From Streptomyces fulvoviolaceus (GTDB lineage: Bacteria > Actinomycetota > Actinomycetes > Streptomycetales > Streptomycetaceae), in assembly GCF_000718165.1 (NCBI RefSeq), contig NZ_JOEY01000014.1:124001-188000 (forward strand): a DNA stretch of 64,000 nt, written 5' to 3'. Each line of letters starts with the position of its first letter. Position 1 is the first letter of the stretch. Below, piece by piece: positions 18,581 through 26,394 of this stretch. Below the pieces are notes generated by a model. The model saw nothing but the letters and a program-made list of their open reading frames with translations, did no database searches and was not told where the DNA came from. Made by a program: the position numbers and the translations under genes.

Positions 18581-19620
18581 TTCTTGTACACCCCCTGCTC
18601 GCCCATGAGATGGGCGACCTTGTTCGCGGTGAGTACGAGGGCCAGCCCGACCACGCCCTTGACCAGGCCGGCGGCCGCGGCGTAGCTGAAGTCCTGGTTG
18701 CGGATGCCGTTCCACCAGACGTAGGTGTCGAGGACCTCGGAGGCTCCTGGCCCCACCGAGTCGCGTTGGAGCAGGAGTTGCTCGAAGCCGACGGTCAACG
18801 CGTCCCCCACCCGCAGCACCAGCAGCAGGGCGATCACCGGTCGCAGCGCGGGCAGCGTGATGTGCCACATCCGGCGCCAGCGGCCCGCGCCGTCCATCGC
18901 CGCGGCCTCGTACAGGTCGTTGGAGACGGCGGAGAGCGCGGCGAGGAAGACGATGATGCCCCAGCCCGCGTCCTTCCAGACGCCCTCGGCGGTCACCAGG
19001 AACTTGAAGATCCCGGGGTCGGTCATCAGGTCGAAGCCGTCGTACCCGTGCTGACGCAGCGTCTGCGCGATGATGCCGGCGCCGCCGAAGATCTGCTGGA
19101 AGACGGTGACGACCAGCACCCACGAGAAGAAGTGGGGCAGGTACATGATCGCCTGGGCGACCGCCCGGACCCGGGGCCTGATCACGCTGTTGATGACCAG
19201 CGCGAGCAGGATCGGGATGGGGAAGAACAGGACGAGCTGGAGGGTGAACAGCACGAAGGTGTTCTGCACCGCGTGCCAGAAGGCGGAGTCCTGGAAGATC
19301 CGCTCGAAGTTCTCCAGACCGATCCAGGGGCTCTCGAACATGGCGACGAAGCCGTTGTCGCTGAGATACGGGTCGTAGTCCTGGAAGGCGACCACGTTGC
19401 CGAAGATCGGTATGTAGTTGAAGACCAGGAGCAGCGCTACGGCCGGCAGGGTCATCAGGATCAGCGTGCGGTCGCGTCTGAACCTGAGCCGCAGGCTCAG
19501 CTTTCCCGCACGCTTGCCCTGGGGGCCGGCGGCGCCGCCGGACGCAGACGCCTTCTTGCCGGTCTTTTCGTCGGTCTTCTTCGCCTCGGCCCTGCTCCGA
19601 GGCACCGTGCTGTGGGACAC
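18577..19620 (-). CDS. Sugar ABC transporter permease (LplB type)
   Basis: 347-residue inner-membrane permease. A charged Lys/Ala-rich cytoplasmic N-terminus (about 1-50) precedes about six membrane segments, starting near TLILMTLPAVALLLVF. The EAA loop is DLYEAAAMDGAGRWRRMWHITLP. LplB-type permeases pair with YtcP-type partners and large binding lipoproteins to import oligosaccharides of three or more sugars. It follows the binding-protein gene by 25 bases and overlaps its partner. The substrate (xyloglucan oligosaccharides) is inferred from the operon. Confidence 0.92.
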   Translation of the reverse strand: MSHSTVPRSRAEAKKTDEKTGKKASASGGAAGPQGKRAGKLSLRLRFRRDRTLILMTLPAVALLLVFNYIPIFGNVVAFQDYDPYLSDNGFVAMFESPWIGLENFERIFQDSAFWHAVQNTFVLFTLQLVLFFPIPILLALVINSVIRPRVRAVAQAIMYLPHFFSWVLVVTVFQQIFGGAGIIAQTLRQHGYDGFDLMTDPGIFKFLVTAEGVWKDAGWGIIVFLAALSAVSNDLYEAAAMDGAGRWRRMWHITLPALRPVIALLLVLRVGDALTVGFEQLLLQRDSVGPGASEVLDTYVWWNGIRNQDFSYAAAAGLVKGVVGLALVLTANKVAHLMGEQGVYKK

Positions 19621-19645
19621 GGTTTTCTCCTTGCCTCAGCCCTGG

Positions 19646-21331
19646 TCAGTTGGCCGCGGAGCCGTTGTCGTCGAGCAGCTTCTTGTACCAGTCCCGCAGC
19701 CCGTCGCCGCCCTTGGCCTTCCAGTCGGACACGGCCTGCTGGACGTCGCTGATCTTCTTGCGGCCGCGGACGACGTCGTCCTCCAGCTGCTCGAAGTCGT
19801 TGGCGAGGTTGGTGTAGCGGTTGGGCTCGGTGATGGTGAGGCCGTAGAAGGAGGACTTCTTGGTGAAGGCGCCCATGCGCTGCTGCCACTCGACCTGGGC
19901 CTTGGCGATCTCGGGGAGGTCGGGGTGGGCGAGGTAGGAGGCGGGGTCGCCGGTGTAGTCGTAGGCGCCGAAGACCTCGTTGTTGCCCTTGGTGGTCTTC
20001 GTGGGCATGCCGTCCTTCAGCGTGTAGTCGGTGCCCTCGACGCCGTAGACGGTGAGCATGTACTCCTTGGTGCCGTACGGCGAGGCGCAGTAGTTGGCGA
20101 GCGCCAGGAAGTCCTTGATCTGCTGCTTGGACGCCTTCTTGCTGACGAAGGTGAAGATGCCCGCGGGCTGCGTCGCGTAGATCGTGGGGTCGCCGCCGTC
20201 GGGGCCGAAGATGTCGAACGCGCCGATCTCGAAGTCGCTCTTCTGGATGTTCTGTTCGGCCGTCGTGCTGTACCAGTAGCTGATGTCGCCGTTGAAGACG
20301 AGGGACTGGCCGGCGGTGAAGCGGTTGGACGCGTCGCCCTTGACGGCCTTGGCGTCGGGGTGGACCACGTCGGCCGCGTAGAGCTTGCGCATCCACTCCA
20401 GGGCTTCGAGGTACTCGTCGGTCTCGATCCGGTTGACGAGCTTGCCATCCCTGAGGTCCCACCACAGCGCCTTGTCGCTGCCGTTGAGGACGCCGTAGAT
20501 GTTGAAGGCGCTCCACTTCAGGTCGTCGCAGGCCCACACCTTGCCCTTGGCGTTGGTGGCCTCCTTCGCCCAGGCAAGGAACTCGTCGGGGCTGGCCGGG
20601 AGTTCGTAGCCCTTCGCGTCGAAGATGTCCTTGCGGTAGAAGGGCACGATGTTGGGGACGTACGAGGCGGGCATCGGGATCCCGCGCAACTGGCCGCCGA
20701 AGATGCCGCGTTGCCAGGCGTCGGTCGGTACGGCCGCGAGGTTGGGGTAGGCCTTGACCTTGTCGCCGGACAGGTAGGGGCCGAGGTCGGCGAACTTGGC
20801 GTTGACGGCGCTGGGTATCTTGCCGTTCAGGTTCCAGCCCGGGACGACCACCACGTCCGGGATGTCGCTGGAGGCGAGCACGGCGCCCAGCTTCTCGTCG
20901 TAGGTGTTGCCGTCCTGGTTCTGCCAGGTGACCTTGACTCCGGCGGCCTCGTTCATGGCCGTGTAGTACGGGTTGTCGTTGGACGGCGGGCTGCCCCACA
21001 TCGGCGCCATGATCTTCAGCGAGCTGCCGCTGCCGAGCTTCTTCGGTACCGCGGTCTTCAGGCTGTTGAGGTCGATCGCCTTGGTGAAGCCGGCCGACGA
21101 GCCGTTCTTCGAGGGAAGGTCCGGCACGATGACGCTCGACGCCACGAACGTCGGGAGGATCTTCTCCGCGGCCTTCCCGGAGGTCGTGCCATCCTGGTTC
21201 CCCTCCTGCCCGCCCCCGCAGGCGGCGAGAAGCGGCATCCCGCCCGCGACCGCTGCGGTGGCGACCGCGGTGGAGGCGAGGAAGCTTCTCCGGCTGGGCC
21301 CGGAGGAGGCGGAAGCGGCGTTCGGCGTCAT
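19646..21331 (-). CDS. Oligosaccharide-binding lipoprotein of the ABC importer
   Basis: 561-residue extracellular binding lipoprotein, first gene of the minus-strand operon. Twin-arginine SRRSFLAS and lipobox LAAC (Cys38) give a Tat-exported lipid-anchored protein. At about 560 residues it belongs to the large LplA-like class of solute-binding proteins, which take extended oligosaccharides. It would capture products of GH74 and GH12 and hand them to the two permeases. The ATG at 21331 follows a leader of about 150 bases. A predicted promoter and LacI operator lie upstream at 21473-21525. Ligand identity is inferred from neighbours. Confidence 0.9.
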   Translation of the reverse strand: MTPNAASASSGPSRRSFLASTAVATAAVAGGMPLLAACGGGQEGNQDGTTSGKAAEKILPTFVASSVIVPDLPSKNGSSAGFTKAIDLNSLKTAVPKKLGSGSSLKIMAPMWGSPPSNDNPYYTAMNEAAGVKVTWQNQDGNTYDEKLGAVLASSDIPDVVVVPGWNLNGKIPSAVNAKFADLGPYLSGDKVKAYPNLAAVPTDAWQRGIFGGQLRGIPMPASYVPNIVPFYRKDIFDAKGYELPASPDEFLAWAKEATNAKGKVWACDDLKWSAFNIYGVLNGSDKALWWDLRDGKLVNRIETDEYLEALEWMRKLYAADVVHPDAKAVKGDASNRFTAGQSLVFNGDISYWYSTTAEQNIQKSDFEIGAFDIFGPDGGDPTIYATQPAGIFTFVSKKASKQQIKDFLALANYCASPYGTKEYMLTVYGVEGTDYTLKDGMPTKTTKGNNEVFGAYDYTGDPASYLAHPDLPEIAKAQVEWQQRMGAFTKKSSFYGLTITEPNRYTNLANDFEQLEDDVVRGRKKISDVQQAVSDWKAKGGDGLRDWYKKLLDDNGSAAN

Positions 21332-21472
21332 TGCGTCAACCCTTCATGGCGCACCAGGACACCCGGCGGTGGAGCCGTCGGCTGCGGTGTCTTGAGTGGA
21401 ACTGGCTGAGCTGAAGCGGTCCTCCGACCATTGCGACCCCATGCGGCGGACCGTAGGTAGTCGAAGAGGCAG

Positions 21473-21486
21473 TCGAAGCGCTTCGA
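21473..21486. promoter_or_regulatory. LacI-family operator upstream of the importer operon
   Basis: TCGAAGCGCTTCGA, identical to the core of the site at 6370-6387. It starts about ten bases downstream of the predicted -10 box of the minus-strand promoter, where a repressor would cover the transcription start. Confidence 0.8.
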
Positions 21487-21496
21487 TGTTGCTGTG

Positions 21497-21525
21497 AGGT
21501 TAAGTGAACACCCAAGGGTGCACAA
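21497..21525 (-). promoter_or_regulatory. Predicted sigma-70-type promoter for the importer/hydrolase operon
   Basis: On the minus strand TTGTGC (21525-21520), a 17-base spacer and TAACCT (21502-21497) fit a -35/-10 pair. The start point would fall at the operator 21473-21486. Predicted by eye; no start site is mapped. Confidence 0.5.
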
Positions 21526-21603
21526 GGGTCGTCTCCAAGATTCCTCCGAGGTATGGGAGGTGACCTTTTCTCATGCACCGCTTGAAGTGACGGTGTTGAT
21601 CTC

Positions 21604-21633
21604 TTGACACCCGACCCGGTGTCGAATGAGCAT
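21604..21633 (+). promoter_or_regulatory. Predicted promoter for the GH3 gene
   Basis: TTGACA (21604-21609) is a consensus -35. With 18-base spacing the -10 would be GAGCAT (21628-21633), a weak match that abuts the operator at 21633-21646. The -35 is convincing, the -10 less so. Confidence 0.45.
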
Positions 21634-21646
21634 CGAAGCGCTTCGA
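21633..21646. promoter_or_regulatory. LacI-family operator upstream of GH3
   Basis: TCGAAGCGCTTCGA, a perfect 14-bp palindrome identical to the site at 21473-21486. It lies 36 bases upstream of the chosen GH3 start. The two sites are 160 bases apart in the divergent control region 21332-21682 and could be looped together. Confidence 0.8.
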
Positions 21647-21682
21647 AAGCGTTGCGCCGCTCCATCGCAAGGGGATCCCCAC

Positions 21683-24526
21683 GTGACCGCACACACGCCG
21701 CACACGCCGCCATTTCGCGATCCGCACCTGCCGTTCGCGAAGCGCATCGACGATCTGCTGTCGCGGCTGACGCTCGACGAGAAGGTCGGGTTCCTGCACC
21801 AGTTCGCCCCCGCCGTCGAGCGGCTCGGCATCGCCGGGTTCCGCACCGGCCAGGAGGCGCTGCACGGTGTCGCGTGGATGGGCCAGGCGACGGTGTTCCC
21901 GCAGGCGGTGGGCCTGGGCGCGACCTGGAACACCGACCTCGTACACCGCGTCGGCGAGGCGGTGTCCAAGGAGACCCGCGCGATGCGCGCCCGCGACGAG
22001 CGTGTCGGCCTCAACGTCTGGTCGCCGACGGTCAACCTGCTCCGGCATCCGCTGTGGGGCCGTAACGAGGAGGGCTACTCGGAGGACCCGAAGCTCACCT
22101 CCGCCATCGCCACCGCCTACACCCAGGGTCTGCGCGGCAGCCACCCGACGTACTGGCGCACGGCCCCGGTCCTCAAGCACTGGCTGGCCCACAACAACGA
22201 GACGGACCGGGCCACCGCGTCGAGCTCGGTCCGCCCGCGCGTGCTGCACGAGTACGACCTGCGCGCCTTCCGCGAGACGGTCGAGGCGGGCGCGGTGGCC
22301 GGTGTGATGCCGGCGTACAACCTGGTCAACGGCCGCCCGAACCACGTCTCCCCGTATCTGCGCGAGCACCTGCGCGCCTGGACCGAGGAGGAGCTGCTGG
22401 TCTGCTCCGACGCGGGCGCGCCCTCCAACCTGGTCGACCACGAGCATTACTTCGACACCCACGAGGAGGCGACGGCGGCCTCGCTCGTGGCCGGCGTCGA
22501 CAGCTTCACCGACCACGGCACGGACGGCTCGCAGATCGTGCAGCGGGTCCAAGGCGCCCTGGAGCAGGGCCTGTTGACCGAGGCCGACATCGACACGGCC
22601 GTCCGCCGCCAGCTCTCGGTCCGCTTCCGGCTCGGCGAGTTCGACCCGCTCTACGACCCGTACGCGGAGACCAAGGACTTCGACACCCCGGCGCACCGCG
22701 CGCTCGCCCAGGAGGCGGCCGAGCAGGCGATCGTCCTGCTCAAGAACGAGGGCGTGCTGCCGCTCGCCCCCGACACCCGCCTCGCCGTGGTCGGTCTGCT
22801 CGCCGACGAGTGCAAGCTCGACTGGTACAGCGGCACGCTCATCCACCGCTCCACTCCTCTGGAGGGCCTGTACGAGCGGTTCGGCGCCGAGCGCGTGGAG
22901 TTCGCGGAGGGCGTGGACCGGGTCCGGCTGAAGACCTCCACGGGTACGTTCCTCCACGTGCAGGAGGCCTCGGAGGCTTCCGACGAGGTACGCGGCGCGG
23001 AGGGCGCGCTGGACCCGGCGTTGCTCGCGGGCCGCACGGATCTCCCCCCGCTCACCACCGACCCGACCGGCACCGAGTTCGCGCTGATCGACTGGGGCGC
23101 GGGCGTTCTCACGCTCCGCGCCCCCGACGGCCGCTACCTCTCCGTCGCCGAGGACGGATACCTCCGTGCCTCCGCCGACCAGCCCGGAGGCTGGGTCGTC
23201 CAGGAGACCTTCCGCCTGGAACCGCATGGGAAGGGACACCTCCTCAGGCACATCGGTACGGGTCGCCATGTCTCTGTCGCCGCCGACGGAGTAAAGGTTG
23301 CCGACGAGAATCCGGAAATCTTCGACCTGATCATCGTCGAACGCGGCGAGGACGCAGTGACCCGGGTCACGGCACAGGCGGACGTGGTCCTGGTGGTGGC
23401 GGGCAACGACCCGCATATCAACGGCCGCGAGACCGAGGACCGTACGACGCTCCGCCTGCCCCCGCACCAGGAGCGCCTGCTGCGCGCGGCCCGCGCCGCG
23501 AACGCGAACACGGTGCTGGCGCTGGTCTCGGCCTACCCGTACGCGGTGGACACCGCCGCCCTCCCTGCCGTGCTCTGGGCGTCCCACGGCGGCCAGGCGG
23601 CCGGCACCGCCCTGGCCCGCGTCCTGGCCGGCGACGTCTCCCCCGCGGGCCGCCTCCCGCAGACCTGGTACGCCGACGACGCCGACCTGCCCGGCCTCCT
23701 CGACTACGACGTCATCGGCGGCCGCCAGACATACCTCTACTTCGAGGGCACGCCGCTGTTCCCGTTCGGACACGGGCTGTCGTACGCGTCCTTCTCCTAC
23801 GGCGACCTGACGACCCGTGAGGAGGACGGGACCCTGCACGTGTCGTTCACTCTCACGAACACCGGTGACGTCACGGCCGCCGAGGTCGCCCAGCTCTACA
23901 CGCGCGCGGTGGACCCGGCACTCCCGCGCCCGCGCCGCGAGCTGGTGGCACACCGGCGCGTGACACTCGCGCCGGGCGCTCGGGAAGAGCTGTCCTTCGA
24001 AGTCCCGCTGCGCGCCTTCGAGTTCTGGGACGTGACGCGGGGCGGATGGCGCCTGGAGCCGGGCCCCTACGACGTACTCGTCGGCGCCTCCAGCGAGGAC
24101 ATCCGCCTGCGTACGACGGTGCTGCTCGACGGCGAGCCCGCGGCCCCGCGTGCCGTGCTCCAACGGGGCCTGGACGCGGCCGACTTCGACGAGCAGAACG
24201 GCATCGAGATCGTCGACCGTACGAAGACGTCGGGCGACGCGGTGACGGCGGCGGACGGCAGGGCCGGTGAACTGGTCTACCGGGACTGCGACTTCGGGGA
24301 CGGCGTCACGGAGGTGGCGGTGTCCGTGGCCGGGGAGGGCGTGGTCGAGCTGTCGCTCGACGGGGGTGCGGTGCTCGCCGCCCTGACCTCGGAGGTGGGG
24401 GAGCCGGAGTCCGGGCCCTACGACTACACCACTCTCGACGCCGGGATCGTCGCGGAGGGCGTGCACGACGTGCACCTGAGGCTGCGGGGCCCGTTGCGGC
24501 TCGCGCACGTCGGCTTCTCCGGTTGA
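21683..24526 (+). CDS. GH3 beta-glucosidase/beta-xylosidase with beta-trefoil insert and CBM6-like C-terminus
   Basis: 947-residue cytoplasmic GH3 enzyme. The N-terminal barrel has nucleophile Asp243 in LLVCSDAGAPSN, and the alpha/beta sandwich includes NDPHINGRETEDR. Inserted between them, about residues 410-550, is a beta-trefoil-like block with repeated TFLHVQEAS, RYLSVAEDG, RHVSVAADG motifs. A fibronectin-III-like domain follows, then a CBM6-like jelly roll (about 840-947; DYTTLDAGIV, GVHDVHLRLRG). There is no signal peptide. I chose GTG 21683 with AAGGGGA seven bases upstream; an ATG at 21626 would put the operator inside the coding region. It should remove the glucose (or xylose) exposed after GH31 action. 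Confidence 0.9.
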   Translation: MTAHTPHTPPFRDPHLPFAKRIDDLLSRLTLDEKVGFLHQFAPAVERLGIAGFRTGQEALHGVAWMGQATVFPQAVGLGATWNTDLVHRVGEAVSKETRAMRARDERVGLNVWSPTVNLLRHPLWGRNEEGYSEDPKLTSAIATAYTQGLRGSHPTYWRTAPVLKHWLAHNNETDRATASSSVRPRVLHEYDLRAFRETVEAGAVAGVMPAYNLVNGRPNHVSPYLREHLRAWTEEELLVCSDAGAPSNLVDHEHYFDTHEEATAASLVAGVDSFTDHGTDGSQIVQRVQGALEQGLLTEADIDTAVRRQLSVRFRLGEFDPLYDPYAETKDFDTPAHRALAQEAAEQAIVLLKNEGVLPLAPDTRLAVVGLLADECKLDWYSGTLIHRSTPLEGLYERFGAERVEFAEGVDRVRLKTSTGTFLHVQEASEASDEVRGAEGALDPALLAGRTDLPPLTTDPTGTEFALIDWGAGVLTLRAPDGRYLSVAEDGYLRASADQPGGWVVQETFRLEPHGKGHLLRHIGTGRHVSVAADGVKVADENPEIFDLIIVERGEDAVTRVTAQADVVLVVAGNDPHINGRETEDRTTLRLPPHQERLLRAARAANANTVLALVSAYPYAVDTAALPAVLWASHGGQAAGTALARVLAGDVSPAGRLPQTWYADDADLPGLLDYDVIGGRQTYLYFEGTPLFPFGHGLSYASFSYGDLTTREEDGTLHVSFTLTNTGDVTAAEVAQLYTRAVDPALPRPRRELVAHRRVTLAPGAREELSFEVPLRAFEFWDVTRGGWRLEPGPYDVLVGASSEDIRLRTTVLLDGEPAAPRAVLQRGLDAADFDEQNGIEIVDRTKTSGDAVTAADGRAGELVYRDCDFGDGVTEVAVSVAGEGVVELSLDGGAVLAALTSEVGEPESGPYDYTTLDAGIVAEGVHDVHLRLRGPLRLAHVGFSG

Positions 24527-24550
24527 GGGTCCGGAGGAGTTGACACAGAG

Positions 24551-24591
24551 AAGGGGTCCGGCACCGGAAGGCATCGGTGCCGGGCCCCTTC
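24551..24591. terminator. Terminator hairpin after GH3
   Basis: AAGGGGTCCGGCACCG pairs with CGGTGCCGGGCCCCTT around an 8-base loop, a stem of about 16 bp with one G-T pair. It lies between convergent GH3 (+) and the aldehyde dehydrogenase (-) and can serve both. Confidence 0.8.
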
Positions 24592-24625
24592 TTCGACGAG
24601 CCTATATGAAAATGGTTCCCATGAG

Positions 24626-26071
24626 CTAGAGGGCGAGGCCGGTCAGGACCAGCACCCGCTCGTACGTGTAGTCCTCCATCGCGAACCGCACGCCCTCGCG
24701 GCCCACACCGGACTGCTTGGCGCCGCCGTACGGCATCTGGTCGGCGCGGTAGGAGGGCACGTCGCCGATGACGACGCCGCCGACCTCGAGCGCGCGGTGG
24801 GCACGGAAGGCGACCTGGAGGTCGTGGGTGAACACGCCTGCCTGGAGGCCGTACTTGGAGGAGTTGACGGCGGCGAAGGCCTCGGCCTCGCCGTCCACCT
24901 TCTGCACGGTGAGGACGGGTCCGAAGACCTCCTCGCAGGAGATCGTCGTGTCGGCCGGTACGTCGGTGAGGACGGTCGGCGCGTAGGAGGCGCCGTCGCG
25001 GTCGCCGCCGGTGAGCAGGGTGGCGCCGGCCTCGACCGCCTCCTTCACCCACGCCTCGACGCGCCGGGCGGCGTCCTCGCTGACCAGCGGGCCGACGTCG
25101 GTCTTGTCGTCGCCCGGGTCACCGGTGACCTGGGCCTCGACGGCGGCGACGACGCGGGGCAGCAGGCGGTCGTACACGGAGGCGTCCGCGATGACCCGCT
25201 GCACGGAGATGCAGGACTGGCCGCCCTGGTAGTTGGAGAAGGTGGCGATGCGGGTGGCGGCCCAGTCGAGGTCCTCGTCGGAGGCGTAGTCGCCGAGGAC
25301 GACCGCGGCGCCGTTGCCGCCCAGCTCCAGGGTGCAGTGCTTGCGGGGCACCGAGTCCATGATCGCGTAGCCGACATTCTCGGAACCGGTGAAGGAGATG
25401 ACGGGGAGCCGCTCGTCCTGGACGAGGGCGGGCATCCGGTCGTTCGGGACGGGGAGGATGCTCCAGGAGCCGGCGGGCAGGTCGGTCTCGGCGAGGAGTT
25501 CGCCGATGATCAGCCCGGAGAGCGGGGTGGCCGGGGCCGGCTTCAGGATGATCGGCGCGCCGGCCGCGATCGCCGGGGCGATCTTGTGGGCGCAGAGGTT
25601 GAGGGGGAAGTTGAAGGGCGCGATGCCGAGGACGACGCCCTTCGGGAAGCGGCGGGTGAGGGCGAGCCGGCCCTGGCCGCCGGCGTCGGTGTCGAGGCGC
25701 TGCGCCTCACCGCCGTTGAACCTCCGCGCTTCCTCGGCCGCGAACCGGAACACGGAGACGGCGCGGCCGACTTCCCCGCGGGCCCACTTGATCGGCTTGC
25801 CGTTCTCGGCGGAGATCAGCTGGGCGATCTCCTCGGTGCGCTCGGTGAGCCTGCGGCTGACGTGGTCGAGGGCGGCGGCGCGGAGGTGGGCGGGGGTGGC
25901 GGCGAAGTCCTCGCGGACGGCGTGCGCGGCGGCGACCGCCTCTTCGATCTGCGCGTCGGTCGGTACGGCGGCCTTTCCGACGAGACGTCCGTCCCACGGG
26001 GAGGTGACGTCGAAGGTGTCCTCGCCGGTGGCCTGACGGCCGGCGAGCCAGAAGGCGTGGGTGGAAGTCAT
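24626..26071 (-). CDS. NAD(P)-dependent aldehyde dehydrogenase
   Basis: 481-residue soluble aldehyde dehydrogenase of normal length. The Rossmann region contains GIAPFNFPLNL and KPAPATPLSG. The general base Glu lies in TLELGGNG and the catalytic cysteine in GGQSCIS. The GIAPFNFPLNL form groups it with lactaldehyde/phosphonoacetaldehyde-type dehydrogenases rather than the two PuuC/GabD-like enzymes elsewhere in the window. It stands alone, 323 bases downstream of the pucR-type regulator, on the same strand, across a repeat element. It may oxidise an aldehyde from polyamine or 4-aminobutyrate breakdown, but nothing in the sequence fixes the substrate. Confidence 0.88.
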   Translation of the reverse strand: MTSTHAFWLAGRQATGEDTFDVTSPWDGRLVGKAAVPTDAQIEEAVAAAHAVREDFAATPAHLRAAALDHVSRRLTERTEEIAQLISAENGKPIKWARGEVGRAVSVFRFAAEEARRFNGGEAQRLDTDAGGQGRLALTRRFPKGVVLGIAPFNFPLNLCAHKIAPAIAAGAPIILKPAPATPLSGLIIGELLAETDLPAGSWSILPVPNDRMPALVQDERLPVISFTGSENVGYAIMDSVPRKHCTLELGGNGAAVVLGDYASDEDLDWAATRIATFSNYQGGQSCISVQRVIADASVYDRLLPRVVAAVEAQVTGDPGDDKTDVGPLVSEDAARRVEAWVKEAVEAGATLLTGGDRDGASYAPTVLTDVPADTTISCEEVFGPVLTVQKVDGEAEAFAAVNSSKYGLQAGVFTHDLQVAFRAHRALEVGGVVIGDVPSYRADQMPYGGAKQSGVGREGVRFAMEDYTYERVLVLTGLAL

Positions 26072-26159
26072 GTGCCCACGGTAGGGCGGGGGTGAGTGGG
26101 GAGTGTTTGTCCGGGGTGTAGTGGTGGGGGTGGGGGGTGCGACGGTTTGGCGGGGTCGG

Positions 26160-26385
26160 TTTCCTCGCCCCCGCCGCCCCTACCCGTCCCGTCCTCCAGG
26201 GGCTGCCGCCCCTTCGACCCTGCTCCCAGGGGGCTCTGCCCCCTGGACCCCCGCTCCTCAAACGCCGGAGGGGCTGAGTTTTTCAGCCCGTCCGGCGTTT
26301 GAGGACGAGGCCGTTCAGGCCGAAGCGGGGGTCTGGGGGCGCCAGCCCCCAGGGACGGGAAGGGGCGGCGGGGGCAAGGAAAACC
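26160..26385. repeat. Hairpin-rich intergenic repeat block
   Basis: This occupies most of the 323-base gap 26072-26394, in which no gene is seen. It holds three palindromes: CCAGGGGGCTCTGCCCCCTGG (26226-26246), a long one at 26257-26303 (CTCAAACGCCGGA paired with TCCGGCGTTTGAG around a T-rich loop), and CTGGGGGCGCCAGCCCCCAG (26332-26351). The outer parts CCCGTCC...GGACGGG are also inverted. Blocks of this kind are familiar between Streptomyces genes. The middle stem with its T5 loop is a good terminator candidate for the upstream regulator gene. Confidence 0.75.
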
Positions 26386-26394
26386 CCGCGTTGC

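Noticed and set aside
21626..21682. An ATG giving a GH3 protein 19 residues longer.
   Set aside because: It has no ribosome site and would place the operator inside the coding region; GTG 21683 has AAGGGGA at good spacing.
21500..24574. A 1024-residue minus-strand open frame opposite GH3.
   Set aside because: It shows no motif and mirrors the GH3 gene; it also crosses the operator region.
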